Counted from the stretch's first letter, positions 9,150-22,239 are shown. The stretch is DNA of 64,000 bases from Mycolicibacterium aromaticivorans JS19b1 = JCM 16368 (GCF_000559085.1 NZ_JALN02000001.1:558001-622000), one strand, 5' to 3'. Translations and numbers: made by a program. Notes: generated by a model not told the origin, from the sequence alone.

Positions 9150-9464
9150 ATGCCCGTCGTCGTCGTTGCCAGCTTCACCGTCAAGCCCGAATCCGTCGAC
9201 GCCGTGCGCGAGGCCTGCAAGAAGGCCGTCGCAGAGGTTCACAACGAGCCCGGCTGCGACCTCTACGCCGTCCACGAGGGCGACAAGACGTTCGTGTTCG
9301 TCGAGCAGTGGGCCGACGAGGACGCCCTCAAGACCCACAGCACCGCGCCCGGCGTGACCGCGCTGTTCGGCGCGATCGGTGAGCACCTCGACGGCGCCCC
9401 CGACATCAAGATGCTCACCCCCGTTCCGGCCGGCGACCCGGCCAAGGGCCAAGTTCGTCCCTGA
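9150..9464 (+). CDS. Antibiotic biosynthesis monooxygenase-fold (ABM) protein
   Basis: 104 aa dimeric alpha-beta barrel protein, counterpart of Rv2749. The ABM pattern is clear: [60 protein letters not shown]. Members oxidise quinol-type substrates without cofactors, act on heme, or have no known role. A good ribosome site (GAGGAG) precedes the ATG. The next gene starts five bases after its stop, so the two are probably one transcript. Divergent from ftsK across about 200 bases. Confidence 0.85.
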   Translation: MPVVVVASFTVKPESVDAVREACKKAVAEVHNEPGCDLYAVHEGDKTFVFVEQWADEDALKTHSTAPGVTALFGAIGEHLDGAPDIKMLTPVPAGDPAKGQVRP

Positions 9465-9469
9465 TCGTC

Positions 9470-10285
9470 ATGGGTGAACTCGACGGCAAGGTCGCGCTGA
9501 TCACCGGCGCGGCCCGCGGCCAGGGCCGAGCGCATGCGGTGAAGCTGGCATCGGAGGGCGCCAGCATCATCGCGGTGGACCTCTGCGACCAGATCGCCAG
9601 CGTCCCCTACCCGATGGCCACGCCGGAGGACATGGCGGCCACCGTCAAACTCGTCGAGGACACCGGCGCGCGGATCGTCGCCCGCGAAGCCGACGTCCGT
9701 GACCGGACGGCGCTCAAGAACGCCATGTACCAGGGCATCGAGGAACTCGGCCGGCTCGACATCGTGATCGCGAACGCCGGGATCGCCCCGATGGCCGACG
9801 ACGGCGCCTGGCAGGACGTCATCGACGTCAACCTCACCGGCGTCTATCACACCGTCGACGTGGCGATGAAGCCGATGATCAAGCAGGGCGACGGCGGCGC
9901 GATCGTACTGACCAGCTCGGTGGCCGGCCTGGTCGGCATCGGTGCGCCCGTTGCCGGATCGCTGGGCTACACCGTCGCCAAGCACGGTGTGGTCGGCCTC
10001 ATGCGGGCGTACGCGAATTTCCTTGCCGCATTCAATATTCGGGTCAACTCGGTGCATCCAGCCGGGGTGAACACCCCGATGATCGACAACGAGTTCACCC
10101 GCTCCTGGCTCGAAGGCTTCGCCCAGCAGATGCAGGGCGGCCCGGACATGAGCAACGCGCTGCCGGTCCAGACGCTGGAACCTGAGGACATCGCCAACGC
10201 GGTGTACTACCTGGTGTCGGACGCGGGCCGCTATGTCACCGGCGTCACGTTGCCCGTAGACGCCGGGTTCACCAACAAGCGTTAG
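9470..10285 (+). CDS. Mycofactocin-coupled SDR family oxidoreductase
   Basis: 271 aa short-chain dehydrogenase, counterpart of Rv2750. The nucleotide loop is TGAARGQG (residues 12-19) and the catalytic residues are Ser150, Tyr167 and Lys171 (YTVAK). The insertion between the second strand and helix ([29 protein letters not shown]) and the RGQGRAHAV motif mark the mycofactocin-dependent subfamily. In that subfamily NAD stays bound and electrons pass to mycofactocin. The alcohol oxidised is unknown. It may belong with the downstream N-demethylase cassette, 13 bases away. Confidence 0.85.
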   Translation: MGELDGKVALITGAARGQGRAHAVKLASEGASIIAVDLCDQIASVPYPMATPEDMAATVKLVEDTGARIVAREADVRDRTALKNAMYQGIEELGRLDIVIANAGIAPMADDGAWQDVIDVNLTGVYHTVDVAMKPMIKQGDGGAIVLTSSVAGLVGIGAPVAGSLGYTVAKHGVVGLMRAYANFLAAFNIRVNSVHPAGVNTPMIDNEFTRSWLEGFAQQMQGGPDMSNALPVQTLEPEDIANAVYYLVSDAGRYVTGVTLPVDAGFTNKR

Positions 10286-10298
10286 CACTTACGATCGG

Positions 10299-10835
10299 GT
10301 GACGATGACACCCGATCTGGAGCTGACCAGCGTCCCGGCCTGGGCCGTCGAACCAACCTGTCCGACGGCCGATCTCACCGGCCGGTACTGGACGGTGCTC
10401 GCCGTGGGTACCGACGCGGCCGCCATCGCCGCGCGGTGGGTCGGCGAGATCCGCGCCGTCCATCCGAACGCCCGGCCCCGGCTCCATCAGGTCAGCGACG
10501 CCGATGCGGCGTGTGCCGCTCTGGGCGCGGACATCGAGGCTGCCGTGGTCGGGTGGCGGCTGCTGCTGGCCGGCCCCGCGCACGTGTGTCTTCGTATTCG
10601 CGCCCGCGCACTCGAGCTCGGCGCCGCCGACGACGAAATCACCGTCGCGAGTACCGAAGTGGCCACCCGCGAGGTCTACTGCGCGCACTGCAGGATGACG
10701 ACCACGGCTGCGACGGGATTGGCCGAGGAAATCACCTGCCCTGGCTGTGCACGCCGATTGTTCGTGTACCACCACGTCTCTCGGCGGATCGGAGCCCACC
10801 TCGGATTCGCGACGACCGCCGACGCCCCGGCATGA
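10299..10835 (+). CDS. DmmA-like subunit of a heme-dependent oxidative N-demethylase
   Basis: 178 aa. The C-terminal part carries a zinc-ribbon-like set of cysteines: Cys128 and Cys131 in CAHC, Cys147 and Cys150 in CPGC, followed by ARRLFVYHHVSRRIGAHLGF. This matches the C-terminal domain of DmmA-type proteins that accompany DUF3445 demethylases. The N-terminal half contains WRLLLAGPAHVCLRIRARALELGAADDEI and has no motif I can assign. GTG at 10299 or ATG at 10305 could start it. Its stop overlaps the next start as ATGA, so the subunits are probably coupled. Recognition is from pattern memory. Confidence 0.68.
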   Translation: MTMTPDLELTSVPAWAVEPTCPTADLTGRYWTVLAVGTDAAAIAARWVGEIRAVHPNARPRLHQVSDADAACAALGADIEAAVVGWRLLLAGPAHVCLRIRARALELGAADDEITVASTEVATREVYCAHCRMTTTAATGLAEEITCPGCARRLFVYHHVSRRIGAHLGFATTADAPA

Positions 10836-11755
10836 CCAGGCTGACGTTGCACGTCGTCGCGATCGACGACGCGGTGCCCGGAATCAGGACTCTGACCCTG
10901 GCCCGCGCTGATGGTGCGGCGCTGCCGTCGTTCACACCCGGTAGTCACGTGGTGATCGAATACGCCGGCGGGGCCAACGCCTATTCACTGACCGGGGAGA
11001 GTGCTACGCCGAGCGAATACGTGGTGTCGGTGCTGGAATGCCCTGCCGGCCGCGGTGGCTCGCGATGGATTCACCGTGAACTGAGTCTGGGCGACACCGT
11101 CGTCGTGCACCCGCCGCGCAGCGCCTTCGCCCCGGTGTTGCGCGCCCGGCGGCACCTGTTGATCGCCGCCGGCATCGGGATCACCCCGATGGTGTCGCAC
11201 CTGCGCAGCGCGCGGCGCTGGGGTCGAGATATACTGCTGCTCTACATCTTTCGGGACGGCCGCGGCGCGTACGTCGACGAGATCCGCACACTCACCGAGA
11301 ACGCGTCGTTCTTCACCGCCCGCGCGGCCTTCCTCGCCGAGTTGACGGCAACTCTGGCCGCGCAGCCCTTCGGCACGCACGCCTACCTCTGCGGTCCGAG
11401 CCAGTTCATCGACGACGTGGTCGCGGTCGCCACCGAGCTGGGCTGGCCACGAGGGCGCATCCATATCGAGCACTTCGGCGGAGAACTGGCACCCGGCGAT
11501 CCGTTCGAGGTCGAACTGTCCTCCGACGGAAGCATTTTCGCCGTCGAATCGGGCGTCTCACTGCTGGAGTCGCTGACCGCAAACGGATACGTCATTCCCA
11601 ATCTGTGCCGGCAGGGCGTCTGCGGTGAATGCCGGGTTCCGGTGCGCGGCGGGGTGGTGCTGCACCGCGACCTCTACCTCACCGACGATGAGCGCCGGGA
11701 TTCGATGATGGCCTGCGTCTCCCGCGGCTCCGGCCGGGTGGAGCTGGACCTGTGA
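10832..11755 (+). CDS. PDR-type reductase with C-terminal [2Fe-2S] ferredoxin domain
   Basis: 307 aa. Order of domains: flavin-binding barrel (FTPGSHVVIEYAGGANAYSLTGES, residues about 34-57), NAD(P)H-binding domain (LLIAAGIGITPMVSHLR, about 109-125), and C-terminal plant-type ferredoxin. The cluster ligands are Cys259, Cys264, Cys267 and Cys295. This is the phthalate-dioxygenase-reductase layout, passing electrons one at a time from NAD(P)H to an oxygenase. Here the partner is presumably the DUF3445 protein that starts four bases inside its stop. ATG 10832 is taken because it overlaps the upstream stop and begins the barrel. Confidence 0.85.
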   Translation: MTRLTLHVVAIDDAVPGIRTLTLARADGAALPSFTPGSHVVIEYAGGANAYSLTGESATPSEYVVSVLECPAGRGGSRWIHRELSLGDTVVVHPPRSAFAPVLRARRHLLIAAGIGITPMVSHLRSARRWGRDILLLYIFRDGRGAYVDEIRTLTENASFFTARAAFLAELTATLAAQPFGTHAYLCGPSQFIDDVVAVATELGWPRGRIHIEHFGGELAPGDPFEVELSSDGSIFAVESGVSLLESLTANGYVIPNLCRQGVCGECRVPVRGGVVLHRDLYLTDDERRDSMMACVSRGSGRVELDL

Positions 11756-12740
11756 GCGGGTTGGTGTCGGCACCGGATCTGGTTGCATCCTTTCCGTTTC
11801 CGTATACGGCCGACTCCTACCGGTACACCACCAACATCGCGCCCGCCCGCGCAGTGGTGACCACCGCGACCGGGCAGTGGGGCGAGCGGGTGGTCGACGT
11901 CGACAGCGAGTACACCCTCGAACTCGCCGAACGCCGCCGCATCCTGGCCGCCGATCCATCCCGGCATGCGGTGCTGCCGCACATGAGAATCGCGTGCTGG
12001 GACACCATGCTGACGTTGATGACCGAGCTCGCCGGCTCATATCCGGCGGTGATGTCCTTGAGCCGCGACGGCGACACCTGGTGTTGGCGCAACGAATTGC
12101 TCGGCATCGCCCAAGAATTCGTCGTCGGCGACGAGTCAAGCCTGCCGTGCGATCCACTGGCCTACATCGCCGGGCAGGTGCAGGAGGACATCGTGCTGCT
12201 CGACCAGCGTGACGACGACCTGTTCGCCGACGCCGGCGTGGTCACGTTCGCCGCGGGCTGGTCGTTCGGCTTCGACCTCGGGATGACCTTCCTGGAGATT
12301 CATGGACCGGTCCCCCGGTTACGTGAGACCGGGGTGATCACCCGGGCCCGGGAGTTCCTGATGCGATTGCAGGCGGGCGACATCTACCGCCGGACGAACT
12401 GGTCGATGACCGTCGGCAGACGGCTCGATGTGTCCACCGAAGCCGTCCCGCACTGGCTGCCCGACCGCGCGAACCTGGACGCCGTCGATGACGACACGTT
12501 CGGCCGTCTCATCCACTTGCGGGTGGAGGTCCAGCATCTGATCCGCCTGCCGGAATCGGGTGCGATCTGTTTTCTGATTCGCAGCTACATGCTGCCGCTG
12601 GCCGACCTCTGCACTGTTGAGCAGTGGCGTGTGCGCACCGCCGCAGTGTTGGCCGAACTGCCGGATGACATGGTCGATTACAAGGGACTGAGTTCCTACC
12701 GGGACCGGGCAGTCAGCTGGCTGCGCTCGCAGCAACCGGT

Positions 12741-12744
<4 letters not shown>
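11752..12744 (+). CDS. DUF3445 heme-dependent oxidative N-demethylase catalytic subunit
   Basis: 330 aa. Family signatures include FPFPYTADSYRYTTNIAP near the start, then YPAVMSLSRDGDTWCWRNELLG, VTFAAGWSFGFDLGMTFLEIHGPVP and IYRRTNWSMTVGRRLD, ending LPDDMVDYKGLSSYRDRAVSWL. DUF3445 proteins are heme oxygenases of dimethylamine-monooxygenase type that release formaldehyde from N-methyl groups. The GTG start overlaps the reductase stop (GTGA). Its own stop shares the bases CTAG with the RNase J stop on the other strand. The true substrate here is unknown. Confidence 0.8.
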
Positions 12745-15325
<2,581 letters not shown>

Positions 15326-15343
15326 CTAGATTACCCGCTCCGC

Positions 15344-16108
15344 TCAGACCTCTGTCGCCAGCGGGGACGTCGCGACCTCCGTGCCGTCGGCCAGTTCGGT
15401 GATCTCGAAATCGGCGAAGACGGCGGGCGCGGCGGCGCCGAGTTCCCGCAGGCAGGCAATGGCCAGGCGGCGAATCTCGACGTCAGCATGTTCACTGGCC
15501 CGCATCGCGATGAAATGCCGCCAAGCCCGATAGTTGCCGCTCACCACGATGCGGGTCTCGGTGTCGTTGGGCAGTACTGCACGGGCCGCCTGCCTGGCTT
15601 GTTTGCGGCGCAGCACCGCTGTGTTCTCGCCGGGCTGACCGGCCATGAACTTCGCTTCCAGCCGGTTCAGCAGTTCGAGGTAGGCCGCCCTGCTGGCGTC
15701 GGCCGCCCTCAACAGAATCTGCTGGAGTTCCTGGTCGTCCTCCAGACCGGGCGGAACGACGACCTGGGCGTCGTTCTCGGGCACATACCGCTGCGACAGC
15801 TGCGAGTAGGAGAAATGCCGGTGCCGGATCAGCTCGTGGGTGCAGGACCGAGAGATGCCGGTGATGTAGAAGGTCACCGACGCGTGCTCGAGCACCGAGA
15901 AATGACCGACGTCGATGATGTGCTTGAGGTACGACGCGTTGGTCGCGGTCCGGGGGTTCGGCTTGGACCAGCTCTGGTAGCAGGCACGGCCGGCGAACTC
16001 GACGAGCGCCTGACCGCCGTCCGCGTCGGTGGTCCACGGCACGTCGGCGGGCGCCAGGAACTCCGTCTTGGCGATCAGCTGCACACGCAGCGGCGCGATC
16101 TCGGCCAC
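15344..16108 (-). CDS. thyX: Flavin-dependent thymidylate synthase ThyX
   Basis: 254 aa. Makes dTMP from dUMP using methylene-THF, FAD and NADPH, and releases THF rather than DHF. The diagnostic RHRx7S motif is at residues 95-105 ([11 protein letters not shown]). The C-terminal [30 protein letters not shown] holds further FAD/dUMP residues. GTG start at 16108. The same window encodes the unrelated ThyA, so this cell has both routes. It leads the thyX-dapA-RNase J run, nine bases after the GGDEF gene. Confidence 0.96.
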   Translation of the reverse strand: MAEIAPLRVQLIAKTEFLAPADVPWTTDADGGQALVEFAGRACYQSWSKPNPRTATNASYLKHIIDVGHFSVLEHASVTFYITGISRSCTHELIRHRHFSYSQLSQRYVPENDAQVVVPPGLEDDQELQQILLRAADASRAAYLELLNRLEAKFMAGQPGENTAVLRRKQARQAARAVLPNDTETRIVVSGNYRAWRHFIAMRASEHADVEIRRLAIACLRELGAAAPAVFADFEITELADGTEVATSPLATEV

Positions 16109-16117
16109 GGGCTCACC

Positions 16118-17215
16118 TTAATGCGCCTCGGACCCGTCGCCCGTCAGGTCCCCGGCGAAGCGAATCTGATTCCCGCCGCTGCGTTTGGCCTCGTACATCG
16201 CGGCATCGGCGCGCGCGATCAGCCATTCGATCAGTTCGAGCGGTTTCAACGCGGGCGCACGGATCACTGTCGACGCCAAACCCAGGCTGGCGGTCACACC
16301 CCACGGCGCGGCGGCGATGGCCGTGCGCAGTTCTTCGCTGCTCTCCCTGGCGTGCTCCGGGGTGGACAGCTGCGCGTAGAGGAATTCCTCGCCTCCGACT
16401 CGGGCGATCGCGGTGTCGGTTCCGCTGACTTCTCTGAGGATGTCGGCGACAGCGACCAGAACCCGGTCGCCGGTCGGGTGACCCAAGGTGTCGTTGAGCC
16501 TTTTGAAACCGTCGAGATCGATCATGGCGATCGTGAAGTGCGGCCGAGATCGGTAGTCGGCGTGCCGCAACAGGGTCTGTGCCGACCGGAAGAAGCCGCG
16601 CCGGTTCGGCAAGCCGGTGAGCGTGTCGGTCGAGGACTTCAGGGAGTCGACCGACAACCAGTGGACGATCACCTGACCGCAGAAGGGCACCGCCAATATC
16701 CCGCCGCACAGGATCAGCAACTTGGCCACCGCCATCGCCGTATCGCCCGACATGGCGATGCGTGCGGCGCTGACGGCGGCGGTCGCCACGCCCGTCCCGA
16801 GTGTCAGAACCAGAAACGGTGCGGTGTGGAAGAAGGCGACGTATCCGGCCAGCCCGACAAAGGCGACCGCGCCGACCAGCGCGGTGCGGGGGTCCGCTTC
16901 GGCCAGCACGCCCACGGCGATGCACGCGTTACCCGCAACCGAATACACCTGTGACTGAACACGAGTCGGCCACCGCCAGAGGTACGACAGTGCGATCACG
17001 GCCAGGACCGCACTGGCAACACAGGTGACCGCGCGCTGCACCGGAGTCTGCGGGCCCGAGGGGCTGGCCAGTGCCAGCGCGTTGGCGGCGGCGATGGTCG
17101 ACAATACGGCGAACATCAGCCAGCGCATGAACGTCACGAGCCGGCGCGCAGTCAGGTACGACGTCAGCCAGTCGTAGTGGTCGGGTTGGCGCCACCACAG
17201 GCCGATGCCATGCAC
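16118..17215 (-). CDS. Membrane GGDEF-domain protein (diguanylate cyclase)
   Basis: 365 aa from GTG 17215 (VHGIGLWWRQPDHYDWL). About six hydrophobic helices fill residues 25-180. The C-terminal GGDEF domain has LTGLPNRRGF, DLDGFKRLNDTLGHPTGDRVL and an active-site GGEEF. The domain ends with ADAAMYEAKRSGGNQI. Synthesis of c-di-GMP from GTP is expected. The usual RxxD inhibitory site five residues before GGEEF is absent. No sensory motif is recognised in the membrane part. Divergent from an acyl-CoA synthetase. To my memory no such gene is next to thyX in M. tuberculosis. Confidence 0.86.
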   Translation of the reverse strand: MHGIGLWWRQPDHYDWLTSYLTARRLVTFMRWLMFAVLSTIAAANALALASPSGPQTPVQRAVTCVASAVLAVIALSYLWRWPTRVQSQVYSVAGNACIAVGVLAEADPRTALVGAVAFVGLAGYVAFFHTAPFLVLTLGTGVATAAVSAARIAMSGDTAMAVAKLLILCGGILAVPFCGQVIVHWLSVDSLKSSTDTLTGLPNRRGFFRSAQTLLRHADYRSRPHFTIAMIDLDGFKRLNDTLGHPTGDRVLVAVADILREVSGTDTAIARVGGEEFLYAQLSTPEHARESSEELRTAIAAAPWGVTASLGLASTVIRAPALKPLELIEWLIARADAAMYEAKRSGGNQIRFAGDLTGDGSEAH

Positions 17216-17324
17216 TTGTCCCCGCGCCCCCAAGCTGTGATCGTGATTGCCCCTGATGGTAGTGATGTCGCAGGGACGCGTGAACAACTTCCCACAGGTC
17301 ACTGAGCAATGCCGAAGGAGTCAG

Positions 17325-18884
17325 ATGCCAGACGCGCGCTGGGGAAGCGATATCGACGCCGCTGGCTATGCCGGGCACCCGGGCCTGCAGTACTCCCCTC
17401 GGCCAACCACATTCGCGCAGGTGTTCGCCGACACGCAGCGCTGGGCCGAACGCACCTTTCTGGTGCACGGCGAGCACCGCATGACCTACGCGGCGTTCAC
17501 CGAGGCGGTGAACGCGGGAACCGCCGCCCTGCGAGATGACGGTGTCCAACCCGGCGACCGAATCATGCTGTACGCCTACAACAGTCCGGCCTGGGTTGTC
17601 GCCCTGTGGTCGGCGTGGCGCAGCGGCGCTGTCCCGGTACTCGCCAATCGTTGGTGGAAGCAGACCGAGGTGGACCACGCCATCGGTCTGCTGGATCCGC
17701 ATCTGGTCATCGCCGACACGTCCTTGGAGTGCGTGGCGCCGTCGAAGACACGAGACGTCGGTGGATTCACCGACGGCAGCCTCGCGTCCCCCGCGGTCGG
17801 CTCATCTGAGATCGAGGATCCCGACGCGACCTCGGTGATCCTGTTCACCTCGGGCAGCTCCGGGCTGCCCAAGGCGGTCGAACTGTCCCGGCGCGCCGTC
17901 ATCGCCAACCAGCACAACGTGCTGGCGGTGACCAAACGCCTGCCGCATCAGCTCAATCCGGCTGCACCGCAGTCGGTTTCGCTGGCAAGCACCCCGATGT
18001 TCCACGTCGGCGGACTCTCGAATCTGCTGAGCAACTACCTCACCGGCGGCCGAGTGGTCATTCCCGAAGGGCGGTTCGACGCCGGCCAGATACTCGGGCT
18101 GATCGAACGCGAGGGTGTGCACAGTTGGGGCGGTGTTCCGACCATGGCGATCCGGGTGCTCGAGCACCCCGACTTCGACTCGTTCGATCTGTCGACACTG
18201 CGTTCGTTCCCGCTCGGCGGGGCGGCGGTACCCACCGCCCTGCTGGACCGGATGCGCGTGCGGCTGCCTCAACTCGCCGGCCGGGGACTCGGAAACACCT
18301 GGGGCATGACCGAATCCGGCGGATTCCTGACCTCCGCGACAGGCCGTGACCTGCAGCAGTATCCGGGTACCGTCGGACGCCCCTATCCGGTCGTGGAGAT
18401 CGTCATCGACCGCCCGGATGCCGACGGAGTAGGCGAGATCCTCGCGCGCTCACCAACAGTGATGAACGGCTACGTCGGGATCGATGACGGCACTGTCGAC
18501 GACGACGGCTGGCTGCACACCGGTGATCTCGGCCATCTCGTGGATGGCTATCTGTTCATCGACGGTCGCGCCAAGGACATCGTCATCCGGGGTGGCGAGA
18601 ACATCGGGTGCGGCCACGTGGAAGCCGCGCTGTCCTCCCATCCGGCGGTTGTCGAGGTGGCCGCCATCGGACTGCCGCACCCCGACCTCGGCGAGGAACT
18701 CGCCGCCGTGGTCGTCCACCGCGAAGGCGATGCGGCACCGACCGAGGATGAACTCCGCGCCCACGTGTCGGATGTGCTGGCGCACTTCGCGATTCCGACC
18801 CGCTGGCACATCAGCACCGCTGCCCTGCCGACACTTCCTGGCGAGAAGATCGACAAGAAGCGCCTGACCGAACGATTCAGCTGA
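17325..18884 (+). CDS. AMP-dependent acyl-CoA synthetase/ligase (FadD-like)
   Basis: 519 aa adenylate-forming enzyme. The P-loop-like motif VILFTSGSSGLPKAVELS lies near residues 168-185, the aromatic motif NTWGMTESGGF later, and the hinge GRAKDIVIRGGENI. The catalytic Lys is in LPGEKIDKKRL near the end. It should activate a carboxylic acid to its CoA thioester; the chain length is not evident. ATG 17325 has AAGGAG seven bases upstream. It stands alone, divergent from the GGDEF gene, with a convergent neighbour. Confidence 0.88.
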   Translation: MPDARWGSDIDAAGYAGHPGLQYSPRPTTFAQVFADTQRWAERTFLVHGEHRMTYAAFTEAVNAGTAALRDDGVQPGDRIMLYAYNSPAWVVALWSAWRSGAVPVLANRWWKQTEVDHAIGLLDPHLVIADTSLECVAPSKTRDVGGFTDGSLASPAVGSSEIEDPDATSVILFTSGSSGLPKAVELSRRAVIANQHNVLAVTKRLPHQLNPAAPQSVSLASTPMFHVGGLSNLLSNYLTGGRVVIPEGRFDAGQILGLIEREGVHSWGGVPTMAIRVLEHPDFDSFDLSTLRSFPLGGAAVPTALLDRMRVRLPQLAGRGLGNTWGMTESGGFLTSATGRDLQQYPGTVGRPYPVVEIVIDRPDADGVGEILARSPTVMNGYVGIDDGTVDDDGWLHTGDLGHLVDGYLFIDGRAKDIVIRGGENIGCGHVEAALSSHPAVVEVAAIGLPHPDLGEELAAVVVHREGDAAPTEDELRAHVSDVLAHFAIPTRWHISTAALPTLPGEKIDKKRLTERFS

Positions 18885-18962
18885 CTCACCTCTACCGCAA
18901 CGAAAACGACGTCACGACTGCTGATCGCCGAGAATCACGACCATAGCGGCGATCTGGACGCC

Positions 18963-20171
18963 TCAGAGGGCCTTGCCCAGCGCCGCGACCAGGTCGCCGC
19001 GCTTCCCGACGGTGACGGTGCTCAACCCGAGCCAGACCGCCATGCTGTGGAGTTCGGCAGCCAGCCTGGGCGCGACCACCGCCGGGTTCTGGCCCGGCTC
19101 GGTGAAAGCGCCGACCACATTGAGCGCGTCGTTGGCGCGGTCGGCCTTGAGGTCGACACGCCCGACGAGGCGCCCGTCGAGCAGGAACGGCCACACGTAG
19201 TAGCCGAACTGCCGCTTAGGTTCGGGTGTGTAAATCTCGATGCGGTAATGGAATTGGAAGATCCGCTCGAGGCGCGGACGAAAAAAGATCAGCGGGTCGA
19301 ACGGGCACAGCAGCGCAGTGCCCCGATCCAGCCGGGGCACCGTCACGCCCGGCGCCAGGTACGCCGGCGCCGACCAGCCGTCGACCTCGACCTCCTCGAG
19401 CGCACCCTCGGCGACCAGCGCGGCGACCGCGGGCTTGCTCTGCTTGGGACTGAGCCGGAAATAGTCACGCAGGTCCGGTTCGGTGGCCACGCCGAGCGCA
19501 CCTGCGGCGCGCTGCACCAATTCCCGCACCGCCTCGTCATCGTCGACCTCGCGGGCCAGCACATGCGGCGGCAACACCTTCTCGGTGAGGTCGTAGTGCC
19601 GGGCGAACCCGATCCGCGTCGCCGTCGTCAGCGCTCCCGACGACCACAACGCCTCGGCCACCCACTTGGTGTCGCTGCGATCCCACCACGGACCCTTGCG
19701 CCGCGCACGTTCCCCTTCCAGATGTGCTTCGATCTGTCCGGCCGTGCTCGGCCCGAGCTCGTCGACGGCAGCCAGGACATTATCTGCCAGTCGCGGGTTC
19801 TTCTTGACGATCTCCCGGCCCCAGCGACCGTGGGCGTATTCCCGCATCCGCCAACGCATCAGCGGCCAGTCCTCGAGTGCCATCAGCGCGGCCTCATGGG
19901 CCCAGTACTCGACCAGCAACCGCGGCGCCCGGGCGCTGTGGCTCCACGCCGCGGCGTCGAGGATGCTGCGATCGTAGGGGCCGAGTCTGCTGAACACCGG
20001 CGCGTAGTGAGCGCGCACGGCCACCGACACCGAGTCGAGTTGCAGCAGTTGGATCCGGCTGACGAGTCGCCGCAGATGCGCGCGGTTGACCGACCCGCGC
20101 GGCTTCGGTTCGGCGAAGCCCTGAGCTGAGATGGCGACGCGGCGGGCCTGATCGGCTGACAGCCGGGTCAT
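18963..20171 (-). CDS. YcaQ-family winged-helix DNA glycosylase-like protein
   Basis: 402 aa. Begins [16 protein letters not shown] and contains [28 protein letters not shown], the QLD motif region of YcaQ/AlkX proteins that unhook DNA interstrand crosslinks. Further family segments are [39 protein letters not shown] and [23 protein letters not shown]. The ATG at 20171 overlaps the dfrA stop as ATGA, so it is probably translated with dfrA. A repair role beside the dTMP genes is plausible but inferred. Confidence 0.82.
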   Translation of the reverse strand: MTRLSADQARRVAISAQGFAEPKPRGSVNRAHLRRLVSRIQLLQLDSVSVAVRAHYAPVFSRLGPYDRSILDAAAWSHSARAPRLLVEYWAHEAALMALEDWPLMRWRMREYAHGRWGREIVKKNPRLADNVLAAVDELGPSTAGQIEAHLEGERARRKGPWWDRSDTKWVAEALWSSGALTTATRIGFARHYDLTEKVLPPHVLAREVDDDEAVRELVQRAAGALGVATEPDLRDYFRLSPKQSKPAVAALVAEGALEEVEVDGWSAPAYLAPGVTVPRLDRGTALLCPFDPLIFFRPRLERIFQFHYRIEIYTPEPKRQFGYYVWPFLLDGRLVGRVDLKADRANDALNVVGAFTEPGQNPAVVAPRLAAELHSMAVWLGLSTVTVGKRGDLVAALGKAL

Positions 20172-20647
20172 GCCCGCAGGTAGCTGTGGAACCGGTACCG
20201 CAGTCCCGACGTACTGGTCTGCCAGTCCCCCGACGTGCCAACCCAGGATTCGTCGAGACCCGGAGCCAAGGCATCCTCGTCGTCGACGCGCAGGTCGATC
20301 TCGACCTCGGTCACCTCGCAGCGGTCCGCCACCGGCAGGGCGAGGTGGTAGACCTCCGATCCGCCGATCACCCACATATCGTCATCGGGCACGTCGTCCA
20401 GCGCGCCCACCACCGTCGCTCCGTCAGCCATGTAGTCAGCTTGCCGGGTGAGTACGACATTATTCCGGCCCGGCAGCGGCCGCACCGAGCCGGGCAACGA
20501 CTCCCAGGTGCGCCGGCCCATCACAACGGTGTGTCCCATGGTGAGGTCCTTGAAGCGCGCCAGATCCTCGGGCAGGCGCCACGGGATGCCGCCGTCGCGG
20601 CCGATGACACCTGAGGTCGACTGCGCCCAGATCAGGCCAACGCTCAT
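20168..20647 (-). CDS. dfrA: Dihydrofolate reductase
   Basis: 159 aa, exactly the length of the M. tuberculosis enzyme. NADPH-dependent reduction of dihydrofolate to tetrahydrofolate. [32 protein letters not shown] holds the folate-binding acid, Asp28. [10 protein letters not shown] and [14 protein letters not shown] are the cofactor motifs. The ATG at 20647 is eight bases after the thyA stop. It regenerates the folate that ThyA oxidises, which explains the pairing. Target of trimethoprim-type antifolates. Confidence 0.96.
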   Translation of the reverse strand: MSVGLIWAQSTSGVIGRDGGIPWRLPEDLARFKDLTMGHTVVMGRRTWESLPGSVRPLPGRNNVVLTRQADYMADGATVVGALDDVPDDDMWVIGGSEVYHLALPVADRCEVTEVEIDLRVDDEDALAPGLDESWVGTSGDWQTSTSGLRYRFHSYLRA

Positions 20648-20654
20648 TCGCAGC

Positions 20655-21455
20655 TCACACCGCAACAGGCGCTTTGATCGCCGGGTGTGGATCGTAGTGG
20701 CGGATCTCGACATCTTCGTAGGTGTAGTCGAAGATCGAATCACGCTGAGCAAGAACCAATTCGGGATACGGGCGGGGATCGCGGTTCAACTGTTCGGTGA
20801 CCTGCTCGACGTGGTTGTCGTAGATGTGGCAGTCGCCGCCGGTCCAGACGAAGTCGCCGACATCGAGCCCCGCCTGGGCAGCCATCATGTGGGTGAGCAG
20901 CGCATAGCTGGCGATGTTGAACGGAACCCCGAGGAACAGGTCGGCGCTGCGCTGGTAGAGCTGGCAGCTCAGCCGCCCGTCGGCCACGTAGAACTGGAAC
21001 AACGCGTGGCAGGGCGCCAACGCCATCTGCGGGATCTCACCGACGTTCCACGCCGAAACGATGATCCGGCGGCTGTCGGGGTCGGTGCGCAGCAGGTCCA
21101 GCGCGGCGCTGATCTGGTCGACGTGCTCACCTGACGGGGTCGGCCACGACCGCCACTGCACCCCGTACACCGGTCCGAGATCGCCGGTGGCAGAAGCCCA
21201 TTCATCCCAAATGGTCACGCCGTGCTGCTGCAGCCATTCGACGTTGGATTCGCCGCGCAGGAACCACAGCAGCTCGTAGACCACCGACTTCAGGTGCACC
21301 TTCTTGGTGGTGATCAAGGGGAAGCCGGCCGACAGGTCGTAGCGCAACTGGTGGCCGAACAGACTGCGGGTGCCGGTACCGGTGCGATCGGATTTCGGTG
21401 TGCCCTGCTCGAGCACAAGTCGCAGCAGATCCTCGTACGGCGTGGCGATCGGCAC
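20655..21455 (-). CDS. thyA: Thymidylate synthase ThyA
   Basis: 266 aa classical enzyme converting dUMP and methylene-THF to dTMP and DHF. Catalytic Cys149 lies in [14 protein letters not shown]. Other signatures are [45 protein letters not shown] and [12 protein letters not shown] 21455 is chosen because [18 protein letters not shown] is the family start; the frame stays open upstream to 21638 but that is antisense to the hydrolase gene. Forms an operon with dfrA and the YcaQ-like gene. Confidence 0.96.
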   Translation of the reverse strand: MPIATPYEDLLRLVLEQGTPKSDRTGTGTRSLFGHQLRYDLSAGFPLITTKKVHLKSVVYELLWFLRGESNVEWLQQHGVTIWDEWASATGDLGPVYGVQWRSWPTPSGEHVDQISAALDLLRTDPDSRRIIVSAWNVGEIPQMALAPCHALFQFYVADGRLSCQLYQRSADLFLGVPFNIASYALLTHMMAAQAGLDVGDFVWTGGDCHIYDNHVEQVTEQLNRDPRPYPELVLAQRDSIFDYTYEDVEIRHYDPHPAIKAPVAV

Positions 21456-21498
21456 GCCGCCCAGCTTACGTCCGCAGGCAGAGAGTACAAACGAAGCC

Positions 21499-22239
21499 AT
21501 GCCGACCATCTCTGACACCGTCACCACCGCCGATGGAACCTGTCCGGTCATCCTCGCCGTTCCCGACGGCCAGGGCCCATGGCCCGGTGTGATCCTGTAT
21601 CCGGATGCCGGGGGCACCCGCGCGACATTTGTCGACATGGCGGCCCGGCTGGCCGACCTGGGCTACGCGGTGTTGGTGCCCGACGTCTACTACCGCAGCG
21701 GCGACTGGGCGCCCTTTGACATGGAGACGGTGTTCAGCGACAAGGCCGAGCGGCAGCGGCTGTTCTCGATGATCGGCAGCGTCACGCCCGACGCGATGGC
21801 CGCCGACGCGCGGGCGTTCTTCGACTTCCTGGCCGGCCGCCCCGAGGTGACCGGCGAAGCGTTCGGCACGACCGGCTACTGCATGGGTGGCCGCACGTCA
21901 CTGACGGTCGCCGGCCGGGTGCCCGAGCGCGTCGCCGCGGCGATGTCGTTTCACGGCGGCGGGCTGGCCACCGACGATCCGGGAAGCCCGCATCTGCTGG
22001 CCGATCAGATCACGGCGGCGGTCTATGTCGGCGGAGCCCACGACGACGCCTCTTTCACCCCGGCCCAGTCCGACGCCTTGGACAAGGCGCTGACAGCCGC
22101 CGGCGTCGACCACACCATCGAGTGGTACCCCGCCGCGCACGGCTTCGCGGTCCCCGACAACGCGCCTTACGACGAGGCAGCCGCCGCGCGGCACTGGGAT
22201 GCGATGCGGGACTTCTTCGCGGCCCACCTACCCCGCTGA
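21499..22239 (+). CDS. Dienelactone hydrolase family protein (Rv2765-like)
   Basis: 246 aa alpha/beta hydrolase. The nucleophile is Cys128 in [10 protein letters not shown], as in carboxymethylenebutenolidase. The acid and His are probably in GGAHDDASF and [45 protein letters not shown] is the conserved entry to the fold. Substrate unknown. It is divergent from thyA, 43 bases away. Its last 12 bases overlap the end of the small membrane-protein gene on the other strand. Confidence 0.87.
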   Translation: MPTISDTVTTADGTCPVILAVPDGQGPWPGVILYPDAGGTRATFVDMAARLADLGYAVLVPDVYYRSGDWAPFDMETVFSDKAERQRLFSMIGSVTPDAMAADARAFFDFLAGRPEVTGEAFGTTGYCMGGRTSLTVAGRVPERVAAAMSFHGGGLATDDPGSPHLLADQITAAVYVGGAHDDASFTPAQSDALDKALTAAGVDHTIEWYPAAHGFAVPDNAPYDEAAAARHWDAMRDFFAAHLPR

